DNA of 64,000 nt, taken from assembly GCA_004014935.1 (NCBI GenBank), contig CP025321.1, positions 434,001 to 498,000 of the forward strand. The letters run 5' to 3'. Made by a program: the position numbers and the translations under genes. The DNA is from Saccharomycopsis malanga (taxonomy: Eukaryota > Ascomycota > Saccharomycetes > Ascoideales > Saccharomycopsidaceae). This document shows positions 22,531 through 32,649 of this stretch, piece by piece. A model generated the notes under the pieces. That model was not told the origin of the DNA and searched no databases. It worked only from the letters and a program-made list of their open reading frames with translations. Each line of letters opens with the position of its first letter. The stretch's first letter is position 1.

Positions 22531-22901
22531 AAACTTCGAAGGAAACCACTGGGCCATTTGGCTCAGTGGTCAGAGCTCTCGGAGAAGAGAAAAACAAGAC
22601 CTAACAGGAACATGGGTTCGATTCCCAAGATGACACTTTTACTCGCTGCTTTTTACGATGCTGAAAATGATTTCACAGGCAAGTGCAACTGTCTGAAACA
22701 CGACCTAGACCAAAGTCTAGTGCTAACTTTCCAACCCATCGGGTGTTCAGGAAAAAGACGGTGGGCAGCTAACAATGACCGGGACATGATTGGGTTTTCC
22801 CCACCGGGTTTTACCAAATCCCCTTAGACATAGCGCGTATATACGAAACTGATATGTACTGGGCTTGAAATATAAGATTATTATTATAAACTTCGAAGGA
22901 A
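22531..22901 (+). mobile_element. S1: complete tRNA-headed retroposon (SINE-like) with target duplication
   Basis: The body is 22545-22887 (343 bp). It is flanked by perfect 14-bp duplications of AAACTTCGAAGGAA at 22531-22544 and 22888-22901. The 5' part is tRNA-like: A box TGGCTCAGTGG at 22559-22569 and B box GGTTCGATTCC at 22615-22625, 46 bp apart. A non-tRNA body follows, then a 3' end shared by all copies (GTATATACGAAACTGATATG ... GGGCTTGAAATATAAGA) and a TTATTATTAT tail. There is no credible ORF. These are the hallmarks of a SINE moved by target-primed reverse transcription. A partner LINE is not in the window. Confidence 0.88.
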
Positions 22902-23146
22902 TTATTGTAATATTAAGATGAGTTTGTATTGACAGGAGAATGGGTAAAATGTAGACTGACTAGGTAAAAGAATAAAAAGTAAATAGGAATAAAGGAGGAA
23001 CTAGGGTCTTATATAGTGGATAGAGGCGGCGATACCAAAAGAATCATCGACGTCTCACCAATAAGAGCTAATAAGGATAATGTATCTAGTCAGTCAGATC
23101 ATAGGACCAGAAGCATATAGATGTTTACTACCAATAATACAATTAT
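22901..23146 (+). mobile_element. Solo LTR fossil with 5-bp duplication
   Basis: The LTR is 22906-23141 (236 bp), begins TGTAATATTAAG and ends CCAATAATACA (TG..CA ends), and is bracketed by ATTAT at 22901-22905 and 23142-23146. It shares its sequence with LTR-like segments at 4966, 24489/25202, 32064 and 45612. Ends look whole, and no internal retrotransposon sequence is present, so it is probably a recombination-derived solo LTR, among the youngest of the set here. It directly abuts the S1 copy. Confidence 0.75.
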
Positions 23147-23213
23147 GCAAACAAATCAATAACTATTTATGATAAATAGATGATTGTTCTCCACATGATT
23201 GTGCTTTATCAAC

Positions 23214-23264
23214 TGGCGCGTATATACGAAATTGATATTTACTGGGCTTGAAATATAAGATATC
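23214..23264 (+). repeat. S1 3'-end fragment
   Basis: About 50 bp of the conserved S1 3' end (GCGTATATACGAAATTGATA..CTTGAAATATAAGATAT); the 5' part is absent. It lies about 160 bp before RPB3. Confidence 0.85.
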
Positions 23265-23422
23265 ATTGTAATGCTATAATAGTGCTTAATAGTTGATGGC
23301 GCCCGGGTAACCCCTGAAAAATCGGAAAAGCTGTATAGAAGAGGAAGACGAAGGTGTGGCAACAATAACAGAGAGATGTAAGAATGTTCTGGGTGAGCAA
23401 AAGATATCAATAGAAAGTTATA

Positions 23423-24373
23423 ATGAGCAGCACAGGGCCGAAGGTGAAGATCAGGGACATTCAAAGGGACAGTGTGAACTTTGTTTTGAGTGACTGTGAT
23501 CTTGCGCTTGCCAACTCTGTAAGACGGGTTATCATGGCAGAGGTGCCTACTTTGGCAATTGACATTGTAGAAATAGAGGAGAATTCGTCTGTTCTTGCAG
23601 ACGAGTTTATTGCGCACCGGTTGGGTCTCATTCCGCTTCAGAGTGACGATGTAGACCATCTTTTGTATAACAGAGACTGCACTTGTGGCGAGTATTGCGA
23701 AAAATGTTCAGTTGTGCTTACTCTTCATGCCAAGTGCACCAGCGAGGGTGTCCAGCATGTTTATGCAAGAGATCTCCAGGTCCAGTCGGATACCGGCGGC
23801 CTAAACATTGGAAACCCCGTTATTCGGGACGAGGAGGGCAAGGGCTCTCTTATCTGTAAGATTAGAATGCATCAAGAGTTGAGACTCAAATGCATTGCCA
23901 AAAAGGGCATTTCTAAGGAGCATGCCAAGTGGTCGCCTGTGGCTGCCGTGGGATTCGAGTACGACCCCTGGAATAAGTTGAAACACACCGATTATTGGTA
24001 TGAGGAGGACGCGGAAGCCGAATGGCCTAAATCCGAGTATTGTGACTTCGAGGAGCCTCCTAACCCCGACGACAAGTTTGATTACACTGCCAAACCAGAC
24101 AACTTTTACGTAGATGTAGAAACTGTCGGCTCTATCAAGCCCAATGAGGTGGTTCTCAGAGGTATTAGGGAACTCCAGAATAAAGTTGCAGGTATAGTGT
24201 ATGCAATCAACGAAATCGAAGGCAGAAACGCCGAAGAAGGCAATGTTGACAACATTGGTGGCGCTGGTTTCGGTACTGTATATGGAGGAACCGCATACGA
24301 CGGCGGAACCGCTTACAATGGTAATTACACTGCTTATGGTGACGACACTGCCTCAAGACCTAATTGGGATTGA
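23423..24373 (+). CDS. RPB3: RNA polymerase II subunit Rpb3
   Basis: 316 aa, ATG at 23423 (S. cerevisiae Rpb3 is 318 aa). It contains [35 protein letters not shown] and the zinc-binding Cys quartet C86, C88, C92, C95 ([10 protein letters not shown]), all at positions matching the yeast protein. [16 protein letters not shown] and the C-terminal ETVGSI..EVVLRGI segment complete the alpha-like assembly domain. Rpb3 pairs with Rpb11 to nucleate Pol II assembly. The tail is Gly/Tyr-rich. Order and orientation with HIS6 and FAF1 match S. cerevisiae. Confidence 0.97.
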   Translation: MSSTGPKVKIRDIQRDSVNFVLSDCDLALANSVRRVIMAEVPTLAIDIVEIEENSSVLADEFIAHRLGLIPLQSDDVDHLLYNRDCTCGEYCEKCSVVLTLHAKCTSEGVQHVYARDLQVQSDTGGLNIGNPVIRDEEGKGSLICKIRMHQELRLKCIAKKGISKEHAKWSPVAAVGFEYDPWNKLKHTDYWYEEDAEAEWPKSEYCDFEEPPNPDDKFDYTAKPDNFYVDVETVGSIKPNEVVLRGIRELQNKVAGIVYAINEIEGRNAEEGNVDNIGGAGFGTVYGGTAYDGGTAYNGNYTAYGDDTASRPNWD

Positions 24374-24584
24374 TCTGTTGTATTATTTATCTTTTACGAC
24401 CAATCGGATGTATATTAATATAATTTTTGACTCTGCATATGCTATGTAGACATTGCTATGATTGTTCTGTAGTCAATAATTGCCCTGTTTGGAATATTAA
24501 GATGGGTTTGTATTAAAGGGAGAAACGGTTATCAAAGTTGGCTATATAAAAGAATAGAAAACGTTTTTTTATAATATTGTCTTT

Positions 24585-24729
24585 ATAATAATAATAATAT
24601 ATCGCCCAATAAATATCAGTTTCGTGTGTACGTACTAAAAGAACTGGGTAAAGTCCAATCATGTCCTGTTGATCATAATCTTTTCACCCCTGAGCATATT
24701 AGGTCTTTTCCTCTTCTCAGAGAGCACTA
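24585..24729 (-). repeat. S1 copy, 5'-shortened, joined to S2
   Basis: On the minus strand this reads TAGTGCTCTCTGAGAAGAGG, then GACCTAATATGC, ACAGGACATGATTGG, the S1 3' end and an ATT repeat tail. The A box is missing. It directly continues the S2 copy at 24733-25170. Confidence 0.8.
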
Positions 24730-24732
24730 TAC

Positions 24733-25170
24733 TTTCTCACTATTTAATAATCTATAGAAGCCAAATATCATAGAGTACACGGATTAAAGCTCTAGGATTT
24801 GACAAGTATAGAAATACAATTTTGTATGGTTTGGTTTGTTGTAAAGACTTTGAAATATAACTTGGAAGAATCAACATTTTGGCAAATTTGAGAATTTCCC
24901 GTTATATCAAATATTTACGCCCAAATCCGAAATGTTTTATAATAAATAGTACTATAATGTAGGAAAAAAATTTAAAATGTTGGGATACATTTTTTCAAAT
25001 CAAAATCACCTGGATAGCACTGATTTAAAAGTATAAAACCTTTGACGCTTACTTCAAAACGACAAGAGCGGGAATCGAGTCCCAAAAACCAAAGTGAAGA
25101 ACGCCACTCTATCTATCTTCCACATTACTTTGCGTGGCGCATGGCCCAACCAACTTGGCCACTTGGCAAT
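24733..25170 (-). mobile_element. S2: second tRNA-headed repeat, copy 1
   Basis: Minus-strand 5' end at about 25170. The tRNA-like head has TGCCAAGTGGCCAAGTTGG (A box TGGCCAAGTTGG), GGGCCATGCGCCACGC, and a B-box-like GGGACTCGATTCCC. A body of over 300 bp is shared with 44600-45075, including GTCGTTTTGAAGTAA, GCTATCCAGGTGATTTTGAT, TTTGATATAAC and GATATTTGGCTT. It differs from S1 throughout, so it is a separate family. Confidence 0.75.
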
Positions 25171-25558
25171 AGGCAAACTGGTTACATAAAAGGATAGAAA
25201 ATGTCTAAAATGAAGGATGAAATAGAGTCTTAAACAGTGTTTAGAACGAGAGCAACATCAACTGAGGTTTTAAACAATAGCTTAGACCTGTAAATATAAC
25301 GAAACATTAAGAAAACCGCAATGAATTCCGGCTGATAACTCGAGCCAATAAAAATTAGTAATCCGAAATAAGCTTGTTAAGAGCAATTAAAAACAGAAAA
25401 AAACATAGAATAATGGAATTTAATGTATCTAGTCAATTAAACCATAGGACTAGAAACATATAGATACCTATAATATTACTTTATAGTCAATGTTTACAGT
25501 GGAAAAGGGTACCCTTTTGATTAGTTTATAGTCAGTATTTACAGTGGAAAATGTATAT

Positions 25559-25729
25559 ATAATAATATCTTATATTTCGAGTCCAATAAATATCATTTTC
25601 GTATATACACGCCATAACTATAGGGACTTGGTAAAGTCAATCATGTCCGTTTAATCAAAACATTCTCACCGATGAGTCTATTACTTTTTTTTCCCAAGAG
25701 CACTGACCACTGAGCCATACGGCCCAGCG
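25559..25729 (-). repeat. S1 copy with tRNA-like head
   Basis: On the minus strand: GGGCCGTATGGCTCAGTGG (intact A box), CAGTGCTCTTGGG, a shortened middle, GGACATGATTG, and the S1 3' end with its AT-rich tail. The B-box region is deleted or degraded. Confidence 0.8.
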
Positions 25730-25988
25730 ACTGAATAAAACTTAATGAAAAATTTAAATATAAAAAAAGTAATCGAATTTGCAAGATTGTTGGAACAATT
25801 CCACACAATTTTCTATGTTCTCAACATAATTCATGTAAATACTGCCAATGTAAACGAGTAAAAGTTTCTTTAGTAAAGTACATGAAAGTATATTGGGTCT
25901 GTTTGAACAGTTTCTATTGCACCAACCTTTTTCAATTATATTATAAGAAAAGTAGCATCAAAAAACAATTACCAAATCCATTATAACA

Positions 25989-26807
25989 CTATTTGTTCAA
26001 ATTCCATTTTACACAGTCTTCAAACTTGACCAACTTGCCTCCAAAAATGTCCAACGCACTGCCATATGTCAAATCAACCACCCCGTTACTCAACTCATCA
26101 ACTCTTTCCAAGTCCTGAATGTCCTTTGCTCCACCAGCATAGACCACCGTGGTATCTTTCAACTGCGGGTTCTGGAACCAAACGCCTAACTTTCTGACCA
26201 AATTCTCGTCTATTCCATTACATAATCCTTCTACATCAGCAGCATGTATTAAAAATTCAGAGCAGTACCGCGAGAGATCTACAAAAAGCTTTTCAGACAA
26301 CTTCAAATCAGTCAAAGTGGTCCACTTGTTGATTGCTACATACCATTCGCACTCACCAGTTTCTGTATGCTTTACCTTACAACTGAGATCAACCACGATG
26401 TGCTCAGCCCCTACAATGCCCACCAACTGCTTGAGCCTGTCTAGTGAAAAGTTTCCACCAGGAAAAAGCCAGCTGGTGACAATAATTTTGGACGCACCAT
26501 TCTTTATCCATTCCAGAGCATTGGTGTCATTGATGCCGCCTCCAATCTGCAACTGGCCTGGCCACGCCTGCAAGGCCTCCTTAGCAGCCACAGTATTGGC
26601 CTCTGAAGACCCTAGTTTGATCACATGTGTGCCATAGACATTGTGGTCTTTATACAAATGAGCATAATACTCCGACGGCTTTAACGATATAAAGTTGGTC
26701 GTAACTGTCTCAGAAGTTTCATTATCTTTGTCAGACTTGAGCGAACCCCCAACAATTTGCTTCACCTGCCCATTGTGTATATCAATGCAACCTTTGAACC
26801 TCGTCAT
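25989..26807 (-). CDS. HIS6: ProFAR isomerase (histidine biosynthesis)
   Basis: 272 aa, ATG at 26807; the in-frame TTG at 26819 is not needed. [21 protein letters not shown] matches the His6 start, with the catalytic-type Asp in the first beta strand. Later motifs are [39 protein letters not shown] and [10 protein letters not shown], all typical of the (beta/alpha)8 fold with two phosphate-binding half-barrels. It converts N'-[(5'-phosphoribosyl)formimino]-5-aminoimidazole carboxamide ribotide to its ribulosyl isomer, the fourth step of histidine synthesis. I saw no TGACTC Gcn4 site in its upstream region. Confidence 0.96.
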   Translation of the reverse strand: MTRFKGCIDIHNGQVKQIVGGSLKSDKDNETSETVTTNFISLKPSEYYAHLYKDHNVYGTHVIKLGSSEANTVAAKEALQAWPGQLQIGGGINDTNALEWIKNGASKIIVTSWLFPGGNFSLDRLKQLVGIVGAEHIVVDLSCKVKHTETGECEWYVAINKWTTLTDLKLSEKLFVDLSRYCSEFLIHAADVEGLCNGIDENLVRKLGVWFQNPQLKDTTVVYAGGAKDIQDLERVDELSNGVVDLTYGSALDIFGGKLVKFEDCVKWNLNK

Positions 26808-27235
26808 GTTCACTGACAATAATAATTGTTCTCCATAAATACTACTATAAAAATATTGTCATGTTGACCAACCCGGATTTTTCACTCACCATCTTTTAAA
26901 GCATGCGAGTATCACGAGAGAGGCGCATATTTAATGTATAACCACACATGGAGCCAATGATCTTTTTAATGTCGAACGACATGTAATGATACTAAATAGT
27001 GATTATTATAAGATAAAACCAGTGATTGTTTTGAATTTGTATTGGTATTTACTAGTTGGTTAGGTGTGCAAAGTGTATATTATGGCCATATTGCCTATAT
27101 TTTTTATATGCAGGCGAATGCACGTGCAAGATGAGCTATAAAATTTTCCATTACTAGTGTAAGTGAGACAGACCTTTTAATAATGATATTAAAGACCAGT
27201 GAACGTTACCCAAAAGAGATTACAGGTTGTTCAAG
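26808..27235. promoter_or_regulatory. Shared divergent HIS6/FAF1 promoter
   Basis: 428 bp between the two start codons, AT-rich, with no recognised operator and no repeat copy. Confidence 0.5.
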
Positions 27236-28267
27236 ATGGCAGACGATTCGGAATATTTGACCATGTTGGAGTTGCAAAGAAAAAACTTCGAGGCTCAGTT
27301 TGGCAGTCTCGAAAGTTTGGGATATAATGACAATTCAAAAGTACGACAAGACAGTTTATCAGAAGACAGTCTGGTTGACAGTAGTGAAGAAAATAGTAGA
27401 AGCGATAGTGAAGAGTCTGAATACGAAAGTGACGATTTCCACGGGTTCACCGATGAAGAAAATATATATAATGAAAGCTTTTCTGAGGATGAAAAGAGTA
27501 GTGATCAGGAAGAGGAACAGCCAGTTGTAGTGAAATTTTCAGAGAAAAAGAAGGAGTCTACTGAAACTCCGTCTAAAAAAGCTCACAAGCTCTTGTCAAA
27601 GGGTAAAATACCGTCTTTGCAAAAGTTGGAACTCAAGGAGAAACTCAACCAGATTGAAATTGAGAATGAAATACTAAAAACAGGCGGATCATCCAAGGAA
27701 GAAATGGAAAACATGCAAAAGGATATCGAGTTGCAAAGATTGCTTTCTGAGTCACACATATTGTCATCAGCAGGAGCAGGCTCCTATTCTGGTGTCGATG
27801 TCACCTTGAGAACCATTAACGACGACCCGATTGGCAAGACTAGGGCAAAAACAATAACTCAACGACTCAGAAACTTGTCTGGCACAGCAAACGAGAAACG
27901 GAAGCTCGAGAAGATGCCAATGCATATGAGAAAAGGGATGCTCCAGAAAGAAATCAAAAGAGTCAGAAACTTTGAACAAGAGGCCAGAGACAGTGGAACT
28001 ATCTTGTCAAAGACCGGCAAATACGAGTTGAGAAACTTGAACTTGGCCAGAGCCAACAAGGTGGGATCGAAGTCTGATTTGATTGGTGAGCACGTCATTG
28101 GCAAGAAGAAGTTGCAGGAGAAGTTTGCTCATAGAAAGAGAGGGTTGAAGATTCAGTCTATTGGGAAGAGCACCAGAAACGGTCTTGTTATCAATGAAAA
28201 AGAGCTTGCTTCTGTTATTGGAAGTGGCAAAAGGGGGAAGAAAGGGAAGAAAGGAAAGAGAAGATGA
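27236..28267 (+). CDS. FAF1: rRNA-processing protein Faf1
   Basis: 343 aa, ATG at 27236; the in-frame TTG at 27227 is rejected. The start MADDSEYLTMLELQRKNFEAQFGSLESLGY closely follows yeast Faf1 (346 aa). A Ser/Glu/Asp-rich region at about 40-100, a coiled-coil-like charged middle, and a basic C-terminus (GKRGKKGKKGKRR) fit a nucleolar 40S-assembly factor acting on 18S pre-rRNA. Its position after RPB3 and HIS6 repeats the S. cerevisiae order YIL021W-YIL020C-YIL019W. Confidence 0.93.
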   Translation: MADDSEYLTMLELQRKNFEAQFGSLESLGYNDNSKVRQDSLSEDSLVDSSEENSRSDSEESEYESDDFHGFTDEENIYNESFSEDEKSSDQEEEQPVVVKFSEKKKESTETPSKKAHKLLSKGKIPSLQKLELKEKLNQIEIENEILKTGGSSKEEMENMQKDIELQRLLSESHILSSAGAGSYSGVDVTLRTINDDPIGKTRAKTITQRLRNLSGTANEKRKLEKMPMHMRKGMLQKEIKRVRNFEQEARDSGTILSKTGKYELRNLNLARANKVGSKSDLIGEHVIGKKKLQEKFAHRKRGLKIQSIGKSTRNGLVINEKELASVIGSGKRGKKGKKGKRR

Positions 28268-29037
28268 ATTATTAGGTAATCAGTAGTTGTCTGACGGAGT
28301 ATAATGAATTCTTCGATAGAGTATATAATGTTTGAGCGGAAAATTGCTAAAGTTTAAAATACAAGAATGCAAGAAAGCAACTTGCAAAGAAGATGGCATG
28401 TATCAATAGAACACTGTTCATATTTTTTCAATATAGATAAACGTATTGTAGTGTTGGTAAGCTTTATTATGTTTTAATATTGTAAGTGAGCTCTTATAAA
28501 AATAGAGAGAAAATTACCACTTATTACCAATAAAATAAGTCGTTTTTATTTTACCAACTTGCCTTATAATTCGACATGTTCTTGTTTCTGTCGTGTTGCC
28601 AAAACATTTTTGAATCCATGCTTACGTTAAATCATTGTTCTTATTTTTATGCTATTTCATGGTCATTTGAACGAAAATAACTTTTCAAAGGATAAAAGCC
28701 CTACGGCAAGTTATTTGGCCTATTTTTCACCTTAGGCACTTAATAGGTTGGAAAAGCACTTAGCTTGATAATCAAAATATGACAAATATTACAGTATTAA
28801 ACGCGGTAAACTTTTATAACATATTATACAAAACCAAGTCCTGACAAAGCATTCATTTTTCAACATATTTCGTTACCACAAGACGACTTTACTTGGTCTT
28901 TTAGCTTATACTATATAAACGACAAGATCACTTGCTCACGTAAAACAATTTATTATACATTATAGAAAAGCTATATGAATGGCACCTATTAAAAAGACGC
29001 ACGATGAAAAAATCGACCTTGGAACCAGTTCCGAGGC
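28268..29037. other. Convergent intergenic region FAF1/SEC63
   Basis: 770 bp of AT-rich sequence between convergent genes, with no gene, RNA or S1 copy recognised. Confidence 0.55.
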
Positions 29038-31032
29038 TTATTTTTTCTTTGGGTCTTCTTCTTCCTCGTCATCTGTGTCGGTATCTATATCTGACCAGTC
29101 ATCGTCCTCCTCGTCTAAACCAGCAGCCTCGACCAACTCTTCCTCGTCCTCGCTATCGAAATACTCGTCACCAGAAGCAGCCACTGGCTCGCCTCTGATG
29201 GAAGCCATAGCTCCAGCAATCGAGTCTTCTTCTGGGGCTGGAACATCGTATATTTTCTCGTTGACTTTCTCTGTAGGCTCCTTGACAGACATGACCAAAG
29301 GTATGTCGAGATCAGTACCAAAGTAATCAGAGCTTTTGATCATCAATCTGAACTCGTAATTTCCTTCTTTAGGAGGTGCTGGTTGAGTCAATGGCACTTT
29401 CAAAGTGCCAATAACAAATCCTTTGCCGTTATCTTTCAAAGAGGCTTTGAAATCGTTTTCGGTCAAGGAAAGATTAGAAAGATCGAGGTTAGTGAGAACT
29501 TCTGGTTGTTCCACCAATTTCCCATCCTTCTGGATCGAAAGTAAGGAAGTCCACGATGTGGTTCTGCTGACAGGGAAGTACGGGGCAAAAGCGTCTGGCA
29601 ATTTAGGTTGGTCTCTAACGATTTTGAAAGGATCTTGCAAAGCCGCGAAAGTTTCTTCTTCTTCTAAAAGCTCTTTACTAACATTCTTCACAATACCATG
29701 ATGTTTGGCAGACTTGACCAATACTTTAACACTGATATGGGCAATGGAGCCAGGAGGAATGATATCTTCGCCAGGAACCTTGAATTCTGCGCTCAAAACT
29801 TTCAAAATAGGAATGTGTGAAGCAACGTGAAGAGTGTCTTTCAATGTATCAGTATTTTTGATTCCCAAGGCTTTCTTTTGCTCTGCCTCAGACAAAGTGA
29901 ACAACTTTCCCAAAGTTCTAATATTGGCGTATTCCACGGCCTTTGCATCAACATTAGGCAATTGCAACAACTGCTGCTTGACGCTTCCTGCCAAAGGAAC
30001 TGCTTGAACAATATGTCTCAAGGTTTCAAGAGCCACGACAGAAATTTCAGTGCTGCGAAAATGTGAAGAGATATCTACCAATCCGTTGATCAAAGTAGGA
30101 ACCTGGGCAACAGCAGTAAGTTTGTAGTTTTCGTTTTTCACTTGTTCACGGTTGCAATGGGCAACAAAAAGATCAATAATCTCTTCCTTGGACATCTTTG
30201 GTAACGACTCTTTGATTTCAGGAGCGTCGCTGATCCAATCCAAGATGAGCGACGGAGTAATCAATTTGGTTGGCTTGTAATTCAAGATCTTTTCAACAAA
30301 CAAATCGGCCGTCTCTGTTCTGATCCCCTTTTTGGTGTACGATTTGACGGTATTCCACCAACGTCTCACAATAAAAGGAAGCAAAATGGCAATAAGAAAG
30401 ACATAACCAACCACCAAAAAGGGACCATTGCTTTCAATCAAAAACTTTGGCAAGGCAATGCCTTGAGTAACAGCCTGAGGACCGTCTGGATGGCCGTACT
30501 TGAGAAAATTCTCTTTTGTTTGCTCATCGGTCAATGCCTTGTAAGCTTTGTTGATTAAAACAAATGCTTCTTCCGCCTTAGACTTGTCCTCGTCACTCAA
30601 TCCGCTGGGAAGCTTGTCTGGATGGAACTTGATCGAAAGCTTTCTGTACACAGATTTGATTTGCTTGTCAGTAGCAGAAGAACTAATTCCTAGGATTTCA
30701 AACGGATCGAAAATGGCAGTGGTGGTGACAATCTCCTTATGGGCAATATAGTAGCCCAATGCTGCTAAAACGGCCCAACCAATAACTAAGAAAAAAATTT
30801 TCCAATTGAAGATTTTCGAAGGCCTCAACTTGTTCTGGAACCGCTTAATATGCTGAAATGTAACTGGCTTAAATTGGGATTGGATGTATCCATTGGCCAC
30901 ATTCTCACCCTTTGGTAAAAACGAACTGAGAGCACTCAACGTGCTGGGAATCACCAACACACTCACAAGAGTGATCGCAAAGAATGGCCAGGTCTCCGAA
31001 TTCTCGTCGTAATTATACTTCGAATTGCTCAT
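29038..31032 (-). CDS. SEC63: ER translocon J-protein Sec63
   Basis: 664 aa, ATG at 31032 (S. cerevisiae 663). Membrane segments lie at about 16-36, 79-96 and 204-224. A lumenal J domain lies at about 108-178 with HPD at 137-139. A large cytosolic Sec63/Brl-type region follows, and a very acidic C-terminus (from about residue 620, EDEEELVEAAGLDEEDDDW) ends the protein. Sec63 recruits Kar2/BiP to the Sec61 channel for post-translational translocation. The acidic tail is the region that binds Sec62 in yeast. Confidence 0.97.
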   Translation of the reverse strand: MSNSKYNYDENSETWPFFAITLVSVLVIPSTLSALSSFLPKGENVANGYIQSQFKPVTFQHIKRFQNKLRPSKIFNWKIFFLVIGWAVLAALGYYIAHKEIVTTTAIFDPFEILGISSSATDKQIKSVYRKLSIKFHPDKLPSGLSDEDKSKAEEAFVLINKAYKALTDEQTKENFLKYGHPDGPQAVTQGIALPKFLIESNGPFLVVGYVFLIAILLPFIVRRWWNTVKSYTKKGIRTETADLFVEKILNYKPTKLITPSLILDWISDAPEIKESLPKMSKEEIIDLFVAHCNREQVKNENYKLTAVAQVPTLINGLVDISSHFRSTEISVVALETLRHIVQAVPLAGSVKQQLLQLPNVDAKAVEYANIRTLGKLFTLSEAEQKKALGIKNTDTLKDTLHVASHIPILKVLSAEFKVPGEDIIPPGSIAHISVKVLVKSAKHHGIVKNVSKELLEEEETFAALQDPFKIVRDQPKLPDAFAPYFPVSRTTSWTSLLSIQKDGKLVEQPEVLTNLDLSNLSLTENDFKASLKDNGKGFVIGTLKVPLTQPAPPKEGNYEFRLMIKSSDYFGTDLDIPLVMSVKEPTEKVNEKIYDVPAPEEDSIAGAMASIRGEPVAASGDEYFDSEDEEELVEAAGLDEEDDDWSDIDTDTDDEEEEDPKKK

Positions 31033-32063
31033 CTTGGTCTGTGCTGAATTATAAGTCTGTTTCGTCGAATGAATCGCTCGTCAGATTTTTATTTTCTACT
31101 TTTTCAGAACACGTATGGTATCAATGGCGTACCAAAGTTGCAATACTAAAGGGTTTCCCAGTGGTATAATGATACTAGACTGTTATAGAAATGTACAAAT
31201 CCCACTTGTAAAGGGAATCCAGCTGATATGTATATAAAAATAGGATTGGATGATAGGCAATGGCATAGAAATTGATGTAGAATTGGAAAACCAATTAAAT
31301 GTATCAATTGCTATAATCAAATATTGGTGATATCAAATTATACAAGTTTTCAAAAGGGTAATTTTTCTCATAAAAGTTCTGTCATTTCCCCAGAATTGTC
31401 TAAATGGAAAGTTGGCCAAACAAAAGCAAACATCTTCTTTTCTCATTAATTTCTTTACATATTTGTAGTTCAATGTAATCGTTAGTAAAATGATGTGGTC
31501 TTCTTTTTTAAATACATTTAAACAATTCAAATTATAGATGCGGTTTATTTAAAAATATACATCTTCAACCGACTTTTATAAAAATGGACTTTATGCTATA
31601 GAAAATGGTATTAATCAATATTTTGAGTGTTTCATACATTACAATTCATAGTATAGTAAAAACTTTTCGCCAAATCTGTTTAAGCCATGTTCTCAGTGTT
31701 GAATATAAATCAATAAATAAAAAATATTGCGAAAGTCCGTTTTAGCCACGTTCACAGTACTAATCTTATACTCCACCAGATTAAATCTAAGATTCCTTGT
31801 ATTTGAGCAAATCAACTATATATCAGAATTACATGATATCTCCGCTTTTATACAAATTCACCAAACTATGGCTATGTAGACAACAGGATGGTTATGGCAC
31901 CCAACGGTGTTTCCCAACTTTATCCAAGACACTCTATGACTTAACAATATAGTGGTATGTTCCCATTTAATAGAGACACCAACTCTGTCATATATGTCTT
32001 CAGCATTACTAACATGAAATGTTATCAAAAAATAGAATAAAATGAAAAAAAAAATATAGAAAA
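31033..32063. other. Intergenic region upstream of SEC63
   Basis: 1 kb, AT-rich. Between 31665 and 31760 two related strings occur (TTTAAGCCATGTTCTCAGT and TTTTAGCCACGTTCACAGT), a diverged direct repeat of about 70 bp. Nothing else is recognised. Confidence 0.5.
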
Positions 32064-32326
32064 TGTAACATTAAGCATGGTTTTGAATTAAAGTCGTAAG
32101 TAGCCCAAAAAAGTGGTCAAGGTTCGAAATAGTATGTAGGCACGTAAAAAGAATAAGGTAGTGACTATGACCTGAGCACCAACTGATAGGTCGAGCCAAT
32201 AAGACTTAGTTAAAGAAGCAAGAAGACCAAGAACAAGCAATAAACAAACAATTATGAAACCAAATGTAATTTTGTTGATCAAACCAAAGGACCAGAAGCT
32301 TATAGTAGTTTACCACCAATGATACA
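32064..32326 (+). mobile_element. LTR fossil, same family
   Basis: 263 bp, beginning TGTAACATTAAG and ending CCAATGATACA. It shares with other members the stretch around GAGCCAATAAGACTTAGT and the terminal CCAAAGGACCAGAAGC block. Flanking 5-mers (GAAAA and GAACA) differ at one base. Solo, non-coding, clearly older than the copy at 22906. Confidence 0.6.
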
Positions 32327-32649
32327 GAACAAAATCAAAGTCGCTTCTTTTTATCTTGGTCCAGATTCTACTACTTCTATCTAGTAACCTTTTCAAAATA
32401 GAAGAGCAAAGCTTCAGTTATTGTAGAGTCTTTGGTCACCATGTCTGAGCTTATGCTATGTTATTGTTGCTCGTTGGTCCTTTTTTGCATAAGAGTAGGT
32501 GATAATACTTGGGATCTTAATCTTCACAGTCCTAAATTTGTAGTGTTCCAAAACCCACAAGTTGTATTATCTGTCTTTAATCTAACTAAAAAACCAACAT
32601 TTACTACTAAACAACACCTAGCATAAAACAATGTATATTCTCAAACATT

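Larger units (their letters stand above)
24489..25479 (+). mobile_element. LTR fossil interrupted by S2/S1 insertion
   Basis: The LTR's left part (24489-24561) and right part (25202-25479) belong to the same family as 22906-23141. Between them lies a minus-oriented block carrying S2 and S1 sequence. The 22-bp strings at 24540-24561 and 25180-25201 agree at 19 positions and look like the target duplication of that insertion. Old and degraded. Confidence 0.6.

Noticed and set aside
22560-22635. S1 head as a functional tRNA gene
   Set aside because: A and B boxes are present, but the acceptor and anticodon arms do not fold as a tRNA, and the same head recurs attached to one body.
22504-22827. 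107-codon frame on the plus strand
   Set aside because: It runs across the tRNA-like head and body of S1; other S1 copies do not keep it open.
32088-32282. 64-codon hydrophobic frame on the minus strand
   Set aside because: It lies entirely inside an LTR fossil (32064-32326) and has no family match.
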